A stretch of 64,000 nt of DNA, taken from TMED14 sp002378565. Its GTDB lineage: Bacteria > Bacteroidota > Bacteroidia > Flavobacteriales > Schleiferiaceae. Each line of letters begins with the position of its first letter. Within the stretch, counting starts at the first letter, position 1. The stretch is from contig OX044356.1 of the NCBI GenBank assembly GCA_943846715.1, positions 434,001 through 498,000 on the forward strand, written 5' to 3'. The translations under genes were made by a program, and so were the position numbers. The notes under the pieces were generated by a model. The model searched no databases. It was not told where the DNA came from and worked only from the letters and a program-made list of their open reading frames with translations. Below, piece after piece: positions 8,098 through 17,600 of the stretch.

Positions 8098-9398
8098 GGC
8101 TGAAGGCTATTGACAGATTCAGTCTGCTCAAGCGGCATGGAGCGACCATACCAAAGGGTGTTTTTGCTGTCGACTTGCTCTGTCCACAGCATGTGAACTT
8201 GGCCATGATTGGCAACAATACCACTGTAGTCACCAAAGAAATGGTCAGGGTCGGGCTGAAAGACTGTGCCAATAGCCTGGTTTGTCCAAGTCTTCCCGCC
8301 ATCGCTAGACTGACTCCAAAAGGCTTGACTGGCTGTGCTACCACTGTCTTGGCTGTAAGCAATGACGTGCAAGGAGCCGTTGCTTGGGTCAATAGCCATC
8401 CATGGCATGAAGTGGTGCTTGACAGACTCAGGTTGAGGCAGCTGCGTGACTTTAGACCAGTGCCTGCCACCATCAGCTGAACTGATATGGCTCACCCAGC
8501 TTGAACCATTATGTTGCTCACCATACGTTACATGCAAGATGCCGTCAGGAGAAAAGGCGGTGACGGGCATGCCATTGGATCGGCCAAATCCGGAAAAATT
8601 ATGGGTCCATCCCCCAGATTGCACAGCGACAAATTGTTCTTGAGGCAACCATGTCAACCCGCCATCGTCAGACCGATTGATCCAGAGGGAATCGTTGAAG
8701 CTCCACAGGCAAACAACCCCTCCATTTGGGTTCACTGCGGGAATGGCGCCTTCGGTGCTCTGGTCATTGTCCAAGCAGTTGCCTTCAAATGACGAAAGTG
8801 TTACCGCATCAGACCAGCTGACACCACGGTCCTCAGATTGTGCATAGCGAATGCGCGAATGGTCCTTCAATTTTTTGCTGCCATAGCGGTCAAATTCGGT
8901 CCAACTCACATGCAAAACACCTGTCAAGGGATCAATGGCAATGCCTTCCTTGTCTTGATCCTTGGGCGGGTTGTGGCCAATGCCAGAACCATCAGACCAG
9001 GTTGCGCCATGGTCATCACTCCATTGAATCACGATGCGATCTAACCACTTGCCTTTGCGATGTGCCTTGGAAGAAGGATTGCTTAAATGCAGGTAATAGG
9101 CTCGCCCTTGTGGGCCGTAGGCGACGATGGGGTCGCCATAAACGCCATGACTGGATGTCAATTTCCCCTGAGTCCATGAGCTGCTGTCGCGTCCTCCAGA
9201 AAAGTTGTTTCGGTGGATGGCTGCCAACACGGATCCCCCAATGAGCTCTGTGCCATTGGGGTTCATGGCGATGCTTGGCTCACATGCCCAATAAGCACCT
9301 CCGGTTTCAGTGGAAATGATAAAATCTGTCCATGTTGTTCCTTGTGCATAGACCAACCCTGACACGCTAAACAAAAGGGCAATCAGCGGCTGTTTCAT
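8094..9398 (-). CDS. Secreted sialidase-like BNR-repeat protein
   Basis: The product is a six-bladed-propeller protein of the sialidase superfamily, 434 residues from the ATG at 9398. That start overlaps the upstream stop as ATGA and gives a clean signal peptide (MKQPLIALLFSVSGLVYAQ). At least five Asp-box motifs (SxDxGxxW) are present: SDDHGATW, SEDRGVSW, SDDGGLTW, SADGGRHW and SSDGGKTW. The arginine triad of true sialidases cannot be assigned with confidence, so the substrate is open. No T9SS tail is seen. It sits in one operon with lgt and pepE. Confidence 0.78.
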   Translation of the reverse strand: MKQPLIALLFSVSGLVYAQGTTWTDFIISTETGGAYWACEPSIAMNPNGTELIGGSVLAAIHRNNFSGGRDSSSWTQGKLTSSHGVYGDPIVAYGPQGRAYYLHLSNPSSKAHRKGKWLDRIVIQWSDDHGATWSDGSGIGHNPPKDQDKEGIAIDPLTGVLHVSWTEFDRYGSKKLKDHSRIRYAQSEDRGVSWSDAVTLSSFEGNCLDNDQSTEGAIPAVNPNGGVVCLWSFNDSLWINRSDDGGLTWLPQEQFVAVQSGGWTHNFSGFGRSNGMPVTAFSPDGILHVTYGEQHNGSSWVSHISSADGGRHWSKVTQLPQPESVKHHFMPWMAIDPSNGSLHVIAYSQDSGSTASQAFWSQSSDGGKTWTNQAIGTVFQPDPDHFFGDYSGIVANHGQVHMLWTEQVDSKNTLWYGRSMPLEQTESVNSLQP

Positions 9399-9919
9399 AA
9401 GCGTTCCCATGACCATAAGTTACCAATTTCAATCCCGAGATTGGCACAGGTGCCACCGGGTAGTTCCAGAATTTTGTTTGCAGGTCCAGTAGACGGCAAG
9501 GATTGCGCACTCAATGGCACGGCATCTGCTTGAATGCTCACCACCCGGTTGTCTACACTCAGGAAAATGATATCCAAAGACACATAGGTGTTCTTCATCC
9601 AAAAACTTTGCATTTGGTTTGATGGCATCAAAAATAACATGCCCATGTCAGCGGCCATGGATTTCCTGTACATCATGCCAACCTGTACATCTTGAGCGCT
9701 TTCTGCCAATTCTACACGAAAATTGGCAATCACATCGCCATTGCTGTCAAGAAACTGGCCATCTGCCTCATGCGTGAATGGGGGCTCATAGGCTTTGGTT
9801 GTTTGCCGCTTTGCAGACGAAGGACCTTGTGTGAGTAAGGGTGAAATTTGCGTGAGCAGAAATGCTGCCATGGCAAGAATTAACAGGACGAGTCCAAAGG
9901 TTCGTTTAGTCCGATTCAT
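9395..9919 (-). CDS. DUF192 family exported protein
   Basis: The 174 residues start with a basic N-terminus and one hydrophobic segment (about residues 9-27), which is a signal anchor or signal peptide. The DUF192 domain follows, with GMMYRKSM, GMLFLM, FWMKNTYVSLDIIF and ILELPGG. The family is widespread; its biochemical role is not established. It is coupled to lgt by an ATGA overlap and to the sialidase-like gene by another. Confidence 0.88.
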   Translation of the reverse strand: MNRTKRTFGLVLLILAMAAFLLTQISPLLTQGPSSAKRQTTKAYEPPFTHEADGQFLDSNGDVIANFRVELAESAQDVQVGMMYRKSMAADMGMLFLMPSNQMQSFWMKNTYVSLDIIFLSVDNRVVSIQADAVPLSAQSLPSTGPANKILELPGGTCANLGIEIGNLWSWERL

Positions 9920-11016
9920 GATTTGCTGTGATTGAAGGATCGAAAAATCAAGCCAACACCAATCACGACGAGTGGAATGCTAAGCCACTGACCCATGTTT
10001 AATTCCATGTTTGCTTCAAAGGCTTTTTGGTTGGCCTTGATGAATTCAATGGCAATTCGAAGTCCGAAAATCCCGACCAAAAACAAGCCAAACAACAAGC
10101 CCTCGCGTTTTGCCTGCCCTCGACGGTAGAAGAGGAGCAGTAAAAGGAAGACCACCAGATAGCCAGCTGCTTCAAAGAGCTGAGAAGGAAAGCGCGGTAT
10201 GCCAAAGGTGGCTACTTCATAGCGTGAAATTCCTCCATCCCCCGGAACGGCCATCACCTGAACCCCTTCAGGGATGATGAGGTTTTGGTTGTCCTCTCGC
10301 ATGTTGTTCAAAAGGGGTGCCAATTTGGCATCGATCAAATGCTGCATGGATGACTGCAGGCTGGCTTCGTCAAGTTGAAGTAATCGATCTGATGGCGTCA
10401 ATGAAAGGGTGTAGCCGGGCAGGGTTAAGCCATCTTTAACGAGGCTTTGCCCATTGCTTGCAAACTGTGCATCTGCAATGCTTGCCTCAAAGAAATTGTC
10501 AAAGTAGGTGAGTACGGGACGCAAGAACACGGTTTCCACTGAGCTGTTGCCGGGTTGGCCATAGATTTCTGAATTGGTGAAATTTCCGACCCGGATCAAG
10601 CAAGCAGCCAATGCCACAGTGATGACCACCCGGTCAATCAACCAGAAAAATGACTTGTTTAGGGGGCGCAAATACTTTTTTGTGAACCACAACAGGGCTA
10701 CAACGATGGCGATGGCCGCACCATGAGAGGCTAAACCACCTTTCCAGGGCATGAAAATTTCAGCAATGTGATGCTGGTAGTACTGCCAGTCATAAAAAAA
10801 CACATGGCCCAGTCTTGCGCCAACAATGGTAGCACCCACCATGGTCATTAACAAGCTATCCAACAGTTTCTCAGGGATGTTCTCCTTCTGGAAAATGCGT
10901 TGAATCAACCAATGGCCAATAATGAAACTGGCTAAAAAGAGCAATTGATAAAATCGAATGAATAAGGGGCCAACATCTAGCCCAATCGGGGCGGCCCATG
11001 TGATGCTTGCAATCAT
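9916..11016 (-). CDS. lgt: Prolipoprotein diacylglyceryl transferase with large insert
   Basis: Lgt transfers diacylglycerol from phosphatidylglycerol to the lipobox cysteine at the inner membrane. The 366 residues include several membrane segments and the family motifs GLASHGA, DRVVITVALAACLIRVGNF with NSEIYG, and PSQLFEA. The usual RHPSQLYE reads RFPSQLFE here. About 110 mostly soluble residues lie between the GNF region and PSQLFEA, where many Lgt proteins have only 30-40; a periplasmic insert of this kind is inferred. It is the first gene of the 4296-11016 run. TACCTTCG, a one-mismatch TAnnTTTG box, lies five bases before the ATG. Confidence 0.93.
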   Translation of the reverse strand: MIASITWAAPIGLDVGPLFIRFYQLLFLASFIIGHWLIQRIFQKENIPEKLLDSLLMTMVGATIVGARLGHVFFYDWQYYQHHIAEIFMPWKGGLASHGAAIAIVVALLWFTKKYLRPLNKSFFWLIDRVVITVALAACLIRVGNFTNSEIYGQPGNSSVETVFLRPVLTYFDNFFEASIADAQFASNGQSLVKDGLTLPGYTLSLTPSDRLLQLDEASLQSSMQHLIDAKLAPLLNNMREDNQNLIIPEGVQVMAVPGDGGISRYEVATFGIPRFPSQLFEAAGYLVVFLLLLLFYRRGQAKREGLLFGLFLVGIFGLRIAIEFIKANQKAFEANMELNMGQWLSIPLVVIGVGLIFRSFNHSKS

Positions 11017-11021
11017 AGCAC

Positions 11022-11029
11022 CGAAGGTA
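11022..11029 (-). promoter_or_regulatory. Candidate -7 box of the lgt operon
   Basis: Minus-strand TACCTTCG matches the Bacteroidota -7 consensus TAnnTTTG with one mismatch and is five bases from the lgt ATG. No clear -33 TTTG is seen. Confidence 0.4.
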
Positions 11030-11064
11030 ACAATTGTCCATACAGATGCCTCAAGGACAAGGGA

Positions 11065-11319
11065 TTATTTTTTCTCATTCTTGCGGGGCACGGGGTCATA
11101 GCCCCAGCTTCCCCATGGATGACATCGGCCTATGCGTTTGACTGCCATCCAGCTCCCTTGCAAGGGCCCCCAGACGCTCACAGCTTCGCTGGCATAGCTT
11201 GAACAGCTAGGTTCATGCCTGCAGCTAGGCGGAGTAAAGGGGGAGATCAGGTATTTGTAAATCCCTACGATCAATAGCAGGGGCAGGCCAAGTAATAGAT
11301 GCAGGATGTGCTTGATCAT
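11065..11319 (-). CDS. yidD: YidD membrane protein insertion efficiency factor
   Basis: YidD is a small membrane-associated protein thought to help YidC-dependent insertion. The 84 residues carry the family signature: YKYLISPF, SCRHEPSCSSYA, RIGRCHPWG and GYDPVP, after a hydrophobic N-terminal segment. The ATG overlaps the cysS stop by 4 bases. In many bacteria yidD lies between rnpA and yidC; here it follows cysS. Confidence 0.95.
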   Translation of the reverse strand: MIKHILHLLLGLPLLLIVGIYKYLISPFTPPSCRHEPSCSSYASEAVSVWGPLQGSWMAVKRIGRCHPWGSWGYDPVPRKNEKK

Positions 11320-12797
11320 TTCAATTCATAACTCGACCCCTCTGAACCATCTTTGATGATGATACCAGCGGCATCCAGTTGATCACGGATAGCATCACTT
11401 GTTGCCCAATCCTTGGTCTCTCTGGCTGTTTGGCGCAATGAGATCACAAGTTTCATGCTGCCATCCAAGGCCTTCTTCATTCGGTCATTGACCTGTTGTG
11501 GAGGCATCAACCCTAGCACGTGAAAAAGCCAATCAGACATCTGAGTCATCAAGGATTGTGCGCCATCAGTTCCTAGCACTGATGGGTCCTTGCGATCAGC
11601 TGCAATGGCTTTAACTGCTTCAAAAAGTTCAGCAATCAGCAAAGGGCTGTTGAAGTCTTTTGCCATGACAGCATGTGCTTTGTTAGACCATGCATCGGTA
11701 TCAAAACTGCCAACTTTTGGACCAGTGGTAGGTCTTTTGCTTAATGATTCAAAGGCAGTCATTAATCGGTCGTGACCTTTTTTTGCTGCATTCAATGCCT
11801 CATCACTGAAGTCTAATACAGACCTGTAATGTGCCTGATGGATGAAAAATCGCGTGACACTAGGGCTGTAAGGTTGTGTCAGATGGGCTGACTTGCCTGA
11901 TAATAACTCCTCAGGCAGCAACGTGTTGCCTGTGGATTTAGACATGCGTTGACCATTCAATGTAAGCATGTTGGCATGCATCCAAAACTGAGCGCCTGCA
12001 TGGCCATGACTGCCTTTGTTTTGTGCAATCTCACATTCGTGATGCGGAAATTTCAGGTCCATCCCCCCTCCGTGGATGTCAAAGGTTTCACCGAGGTACT
12101 TGGTGCTCATGACAGAACATTCCAAATGCCAGCCAGGGAATCCTTCGCCCCAAGGGCTTTGCCAGCGCATGATGTGTTCTTTGCCAGCGCGTTTCCACAG
12201 AGCAAAATCTCTAGGGTTTCGCTTGTCAGATTGACCGGCCAGGTTGCGGCTGCCTTCAAGCATGTCTTCTGCCTTTCTGCCACTCAACTCACCATAATTA
12301 TGGATCTTCTCATAGGCTGTCACATCAAAGTAGACTGAGCCGTCAACCTCATAGGCAAAACCATTGGATATGAGTTGTTTAGTTAAAGCTATTTGCTCAA
12401 TGACATGACCAGTAGCTGTTGGTTCAATGGAAGGAGGGAGGGCATTGAACGACTTCATTACCTCGTGAAAACCCACTGTGTAACGCTGCACAATTTCCAT
12501 GGGTTCCAGGGATTCCAATCGCGCTTTTTTTGCAATTTTGTCCTCGCCATGATCCACATCATCCACTAGGTGGCCAGCATCAGTGATGTTTCTGACATAG
12601 CGAACTTTGTAGCCAATGAATGACAAGTACCGGAATACCATGTCAAAGCTTAAAAAGGTTCGAACATTGCCAAGGTGGACATCGCTGTAAACGGTTGGAC
12701 CACAGACGTACATGCCAACATGCCCCTCTACAAGGGGCTGGAAAGGCTTGAGCGATTGACTCAAGCTTTCATAGATGCGTAATTCAGGTGTCGCCAT
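11316..12797 (-). CDS. cysS: Cysteinyl-tRNA synthetase
   Basis: The enzyme charges tRNA-Cys. From the ATG at 12797 the product is 493 residues. The zinc and HIGH regions read CGPTVYSDVHLGN, further zinc ligands lie in HLECSVMS and HHECEIAQ, and the KMSKS loop is QRMSKSTGN. The N-terminus MATPELRIYESLS fits the family, and this start lies 14 bases inside folE. A longer reading upstream would add about 23 residues unlike the family. Confidence 0.96.
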   Translation of the reverse strand: MATPELRIYESLSQSLKPFQPLVEGHVGMYVCGPTVYSDVHLGNVRTFLSFDMVFRYLSFIGYKVRYVRNITDAGHLVDDVDHGEDKIAKKARLESLEPMEIVQRYTVGFHEVMKSFNALPPSIEPTATGHVIEQIALTKQLISNGFAYEVDGSVYFDVTAYEKIHNYGELSGRKAEDMLEGSRNLAGQSDKRNPRDFALWKRAGKEHIMRWQSPWGEGFPGWHLECSVMSTKYLGETFDIHGGGMDLKFPHHECEIAQNKGSHGHAGAQFWMHANMLTLNGQRMSKSTGNTLLPEELLSGKSAHLTQPYSPSVTRFFIHQAHYRSVLDFSDEALNAAKKGHDRLMTAFESLSKRPTTGPKVGSFDTDAWSNKAHAVMAKDFNSPLLIAELFEAVKAIAADRKDPSVLGTDGAQSLMTQMSDWLFHVLGLMPPQQVNDRMKKALDGSMKLVISLRQTARETKDWATSDAIRDQLDAAGIIIKDGSEGSSYELK

Positions 12798-13458
12798 GGT
12801 CTGTTTCCATTTCAATGTAGCGAAGAAATTCTTGACGGAGGCTTTCGTTTTCTTTGAAGCGTCCATTGTATTCAGCAGTTACGGTGCTGGAGTCGGTGTC
12901 ACGGATGCCACGAGCATTCACGCAGAGGTGCTTGGCGCTAATGATGACTGCAATGTCATTGGTTCCTAGCGCCTCGATTAGGGCGCTGGCAACTTGCCGT
13001 GTAAGGCGTTCCTGTACTTGAGGTCGCTTTGCGTAATAATCGACGATGCGATTCATTTTACTGAGACCAATCACCCTATCATTGCTCATGTAGGCAATGT
13101 GTGCCCGGCCAATGATTGGCATGAAATGGTGCTCGCAGGTTGAGTAAATCACGATGTCCTTTTCCACCAACATCTCACTGTATTGGTAGCTATTGTCAAA
13201 GGTGTTCAGTGCCGGTTTCCGGTCGGGGTGCAGGCCAGCAAAGGTTTCAGTGACATACATTTTCGCCACCCGGTGGGCAGTGCCTTTCAAGCTGTCATCT
13301 TCAAGGTCTAGGCCCAATGTCTCCATGATGCCTTGAAAATGTCCTTCAATCAAAGCAATTTTTTCTTCATCACTTTTCACAAAAGCATCAGCAGTCAAGG
13401 GGGTTTTCAAAGAGGCAGAATGGTGGTTGATGTCGTCGTCGTGCATGTGGTCGTTCAT
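12784..13458 (-). CDS. folE: GTP cyclohydrolase I
   Basis: FolE converts GTP to dihydroneopterin triphosphate, the first step to folate. From the ATG at 13458 the product is 224 residues with a His/Asp-rich leader (NDHMHDDDINHH). Zinc ligands are visible in STCEHHFMP and KHLCVNARGI, and active-site residues in GLSKMNRIVDYYAKRPQVQERL. A start further upstream would run into the divergent ketosynthase gene. TACTTTTG, an exact -7 box, lies six bases before the ATG, suggesting a nearly leaderless mRNA. cysS and yidD follow in the same operon. Confidence 0.95.
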   Translation of the reverse strand: MNDHMHDDDINHHSASLKTPLTADAFVKSDEEKIALIEGHFQGIMETLGLDLEDDSLKGTAHRVAKMYVTETFAGLHPDRKPALNTFDNSYQYSEMLVEKDIVIYSTCEHHFMPIIGRAHIAYMSNDRVIGLSKMNRIVDYYAKRPQVQERLTRQVASALIEALGTNDIAVIISAKHLCVNARGIRDTDSSTVTAEYNGRFKENESLRQEFLRYIEMETDHGDT

Positions 13459-13464
13459 AAGAGA

Positions 13465-13472
13465 CAAAAGTA
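13465..13472 (-). promoter_or_regulatory. -7 box for folE
   Basis: Minus-strand TACTTTTG is an exact TAnnTTTG match, with CTTG 19 bases further upstream as a possible -33 element. It is only six bases from the folE ATG. Confidence 0.6.
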
Positions 13473-13495
13473 AGTGCTGTTTGATGGATATCAAG

Positions 13496-13503
13496 TACTT
13501 TTG
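13496..13503 (+). promoter_or_regulatory. -7 box for the FabH-like gene
   Basis: Plus-strand TACTTTTG is an exact TAnnTTTG match five bases before the ATG at 13509. It mirrors the folE box in the same 50-base divergent spacer. Confidence 0.6.
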
Positions 13504-13508
13504 GGGGC

Positions 13509-14582
13509 ATGAATGAAGCAACGCGAATTGTCGGTACAGGATCTGTTATTCCTGAGCAGGTTGTACCTAACGATGCCTTTCTTAGCAAGGATTTTCTTGA
13601 TGAAAACGGCCAGCCCTATGCGCATCCCAATGACGTCATCATTGAGAAGTTTCAAAAAATCACTGACATAGCCTCAAGAAGGTACCTCAAGGAAGACCAA
13701 GTTTCCTCTGACATTGGTGCTGTGGCAGCGCAGAGAGCCATTGAAGATGCTGGATGGGATCCGGAGACCATTGATTTATTGATTGTAGGACAAAATTTTG
13801 GTGACATTGTATTTGGCACCCGCCACATGGACCAGATGCCAAGCATTGCAAGCCGTGTAAAGGAAATGCTGGGCATAAGCAACCCCAACACTGTGGCTTT
13901 TGATGTCCTTGCCGGATGCCCAGGGTGGATTCAGGGAGTTCAGATCGCTCATGCCTATTTTTCTGCTGGCCTGGCTAAGCGTGCTGTCGTGGTTGGCTGC
14001 GATGCCTTATCCCGCACGGTGGATAAGCATGACAGGGATCAAATGATATTTGCTGATGGGGCAGGGGCAGCTTGCTTTGAGCGCCAACAAAGCGATCAAG
14101 GCAATGGCATTATAGGCATGTCCTCACAGACCTTCACCAAAGAAGAGGCTTATTACCTCAAATCCAATCCGTCTTTCAATCCTGAATTGGATCAAACAGA
14201 GCGACTAATCAAGATGAGGGGGAGGAAAATCTATGAATTTGCCATCCGACATGTGCCGTCTGCGATGAAAGCTGCTTTGGATAATGCCGGTGTTGACTTG
14301 AAGGATGTGAAGAAGATTTTTATGCACCAGGCCAACGCTAAGTTGGACCATGCGGTAGGTGATCGTTTGTACGCCCTCTATGGCATGAATGCTGACCTGG
14401 ACGACGTGATGCCTATGAGTATTCATTGGTTAGGTAACGCATCTGTTGCCACAGTTCCCACTTTGTTAGACATGGTGATCAAGGAAAACTATGAAGGCCA
14501 CAGCATCGCAAAAGGTGACATCCTTTTGTTTGCTTCTGTGGGTGCAGGCATGAACATCAATGCCTTTGTTTACGAGGTTTAA
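13509..14582 (+). CDS. Ketoacyl-ACP synthase III family protein
   Basis: This is a FabH-like thiolase-fold condensing enzyme of 357 residues, somewhat longer than housekeeping FabH (about 320). The catalytic triad is visible: Cys137 in VLAGCPGW, His273 in IFMHQANAK and Asn310 in LGNASVATVP. The glycine-rich C-terminus (FASVGAGMNINAFVYEV) fits. It is a lone gene not surrounded by fatty-acid genes, so whether it starts fatty-acid synthesis or makes a special lipid or polyketide cannot be told. It ends at a strong palindromic terminator. Confidence 0.9.
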   Translation: MNEATRIVGTGSVIPEQVVPNDAFLSKDFLDENGQPYAHPNDVIIEKFQKITDIASRRYLKEDQVSSDIGAVAAQRAIEDAGWDPETIDLLIVGQNFGDIVFGTRHMDQMPSIASRVKEMLGISNPNTVAFDVLAGCPGWIQGVQIAHAYFSAGLAKRAVVVGCDALSRTVDKHDRDQMIFADGAGAACFERQQSDQGNGIIGMSSQTFTKEEAYYLKSNPSFNPELDQTERLIKMRGRKIYEFAIRHVPSAMKAALDNAGVDLKDVKKIFMHQANAKLDHAVGDRLYALYGMNADLDDVMPMSIHWLGNASVATVPTLLDMVIKENYEGHSIAKGDILLFASVGAGMNINAFVYEV

Positions 14583-14626
14583 GCAACCCTATGCATAGCA
14601 AACTGCAGCTAAGCAAGTACAGAGGA

Positions 14627-14660
14627 AACAACAAAGGCGCCCTAGGGCGCCTTTGTTGTT
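14627..14660. terminator. Perfect 34-bp palindrome, bidirectional terminator
   Basis: Arms of 17 bases (aacaacaaaggcgccct and its complement) meet with no loop bases. The outer parts give T-rich tails on both strands. It sits between the converging ketosynthase and beta-propeller genes and touches the latter's stop codon (14659-14661). Confidence 0.88.
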
Positions 14661-17600
14661 ATTGCAAATTCAAGGACTGGCTCAGGCCAGACTCCAGGTA
14701 GGGACCGCCGGCATCCACATTGGCGCGCATCAATGCGTCAATGCCTTGGACAATCTCAAGGAGTTCTTTCTCAATGGATGGCAACCGAGCTGTGACAATG
14801 TCCAATTGTTTGACCATGGTTCCTGTCGGATTGCTTCGCATGCCGTAACTGCCCCATGTCGCCATGGAAAGGCGATCACTTAAGCTTGTTGCTGCTTCAG
14901 TTTCACGCTTAGTAAGTGTTTCGTTCCCATACAATTCAATGGCCATGTTGAGTAAGTCAGTCTCTAGCCCTTCTAGCTTGAGTGCATCACTTAGGCTGGC
15001 AGAAGGGCCATGGGTCAAGGCGGCTTGCAACTGCTTGACACGATCCTTTTGTGAAGCAAAGGTTTTGGTCAATCGATTGAAGCGGCGGTTGGTGGCATTG
15101 GCCCGATCTTGGAATGCATGGATAATGGTTGGGTCTCCACTGCCATTGAGGTTGTTTAAATGACGCACAGCAAATGATACAGGTTCTGTCAATGTGTCAA
15201 ATTGCCCGGAAGCATAGGCCACAAGCTGAACGCGGTAGCCTCCCTCATTGACAAAGTAGGCTCCGTGTTTGGGGTTGCCTTGTCGACTGACCTTGCCATC
15301 CCATGTGATGCGATGCATGCCTTTGCTGTAGCTGGTTTTAAGTCGGCGAAGAGGCTTTCCATTGTTGTTGCTGATCGCCAACAAAAGGTAATGATCCTTG
15401 TCGCGGTCTTCTGACAGCAAATCATCATAGCTTGGGAAGGTGATGTTGTCCCCTTGGTCTTTTTCAGCAGATTGTCTGAGAGCTTTCAATGACTCTGGGG
15501 CTTCTTTGATGTGGTAAGTGAAGGTCACGCCAACAGGTGGGTTGTCCGCCATGTAGTAGCTGGCACCCATGAATCCGGGAGGTCCATAGCCAATAGGGTG
15601 AGCTTCATGGTAGAGGAGACCGTCTTTGATGTCAAAGACATGCGCTGATTTCTCCATGACACCTTGGGAGACTTCCCTTAGGGCTGAGTAGTCATCCAAG
15701 ACATAAAAACCTCTGCCAAATGTTGCCAGAATCAAGTCATTTTCACGCCGTTGGATGTCGATGTCACGGACGGCAACAGTGGGAAGACCCTTATCCAAGG
15801 CTTTCCAGTTTTTGCCACCATCAGTGCTGACGTGCAAGCCAAACTCCGTGCCCGCAAAAAGTAAATTTGGATCTACATGGTCCTCTGCAAGGCTGTAAAC
15901 GGACCCTCTTTCAGGTAAGCCTTCAACGATAGGTTTCCAGGATTTACCTTGGTTGTTGCTGACCAAGATGTAGGGAGCGAAGTCGCCCTGCTTGTGGTTG
16001 TTGAATACCGCATAGACCCGATTGGCATCGTGCAATGATGTTTTGATGTCATTGACATAGGTGTTGGCAGGGATGCCAGGGAAGGACTTCAGGGTTTTCC
16101 AGTTGCCGCCATCGTTATGGCTGACATGAATCAAACCATCGTCTGTGCCGGCATAAAGCAAGCCTGCGCTCACCGATGATTCGTTCAAGGCAACGATGTT
16201 GCCATAGATGGATGTGCTGCGATGCTTGGCTACTGCGTCGACGCTCCAGAGCTTGCCCATAACTGGCAGGGTGTTTCGGTCAATCTGCTGACTTAGATCG
16301 TCAGATATCACGGCCCAGTTGTTCCCCCTGTCAGTGCTCTTGAAGACGACATTGGCAGCAAAGTAAAGGGTCTTGTGATCATGTGGGCTGATGAGTAAGG
16401 GTGCATCCCAATTGAAGCGGTAGGGTTTTTCATCCACACCTTCTACTGGTTTGATGGCCACACCTTCGCCGCTGAGTCGATCGTAGCGTTGAAGCCAACC
16501 ATACTGTGCTTGTGCGTAGATGGTGTTGGGGTCTTCTGGGTCTATTTGCGACTCAAACCCATCACCGGTCTGTGTCACAAACCAATCGGAATTGATGATG
16601 CCTCGGTCATTGATTGTCCTGCTAGGTCCGCCCAAGGAGAAGTTGTCTTGCGTCCCACCGTAAATATTGTAAAACGGCAAGGCGTTGTCGACGGTGACGC
16701 GGTAAAATTGTGTGATGGGTAAATTGGGCTTGTAATGCCAGTTGACACCATGGTCCCATGTTTCATACAAACCACCATCACTGCCAACAATCAAATGCAA
16801 AGGCTGCAAGGGGTCAATCCAGCATACATGGTTGTCGACATGCTTGCCTTTTTCTCCCAATCGTTTGAATGTTGATCCACCATCGTTGCTCCAATGCATG
16901 TAGGTGTCCATGCTGTATACGACATCCGCATCATGGGGAGACACAACGAGCTCCACATAGTAATTGCCGCTGGTGTTGTGATCATTGCGCTTGCTAAAGG
17001 TCAATCCCCGGTTGTTGCTCCGGTAGGTTCCATGGCCTTCGATCATCAAGTAGAGAACGTCAGGGTTGCTGGGCGCAATGGCTAATGCCAATCGACCTTT
17101 GTCATCCGACGGGAGGCCTCCATTCAGTTCTTCCCAATTCTCACCGCCATCTTTTGACAGGTAAAGGCCAGATTCAGGCCCGCCTGACAGATAGGTGAAG
17201 ACATGCCGTCTGCGTTGATGGGCTGTTGCATACAGGATGTTTGGGTTGCGTGGGTCCAGGTGAACTTCATTGAACCCTGTGTGCTCTGACACATGCAAGA
17301 CCCGTTTCCAGGATTCGCCCCCATCGGTGGTTTTGTAGATGCCGCGGTCTCCGCCGGATGACCACAGAGGGCCATAGGCTGCTGCCCATACAATGTCTGA
17401 GTTGTCAGGGTGCACGGCAATCATGCCAATGTGTTCAGAGGAACCCAGGCCCATGTTTTTGAATGACGCACCGCCATCAACAGATTTGTAGATGCCATCA
17501 CCATAGGCCACGGACCGTTGGTTGTTGTTTTCGCCAGTGCCGACCCAGATGGTGTTGCTGTTGGACGGGTCAATGGTGACGCAGCCAATGCTGTAGGATC

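Noticed and set aside
14627..14660. Insertion-sequence end or attachment site
   Set aside because: No transposase or direct repeats flank it, and its place between two converging stops fits a terminator.
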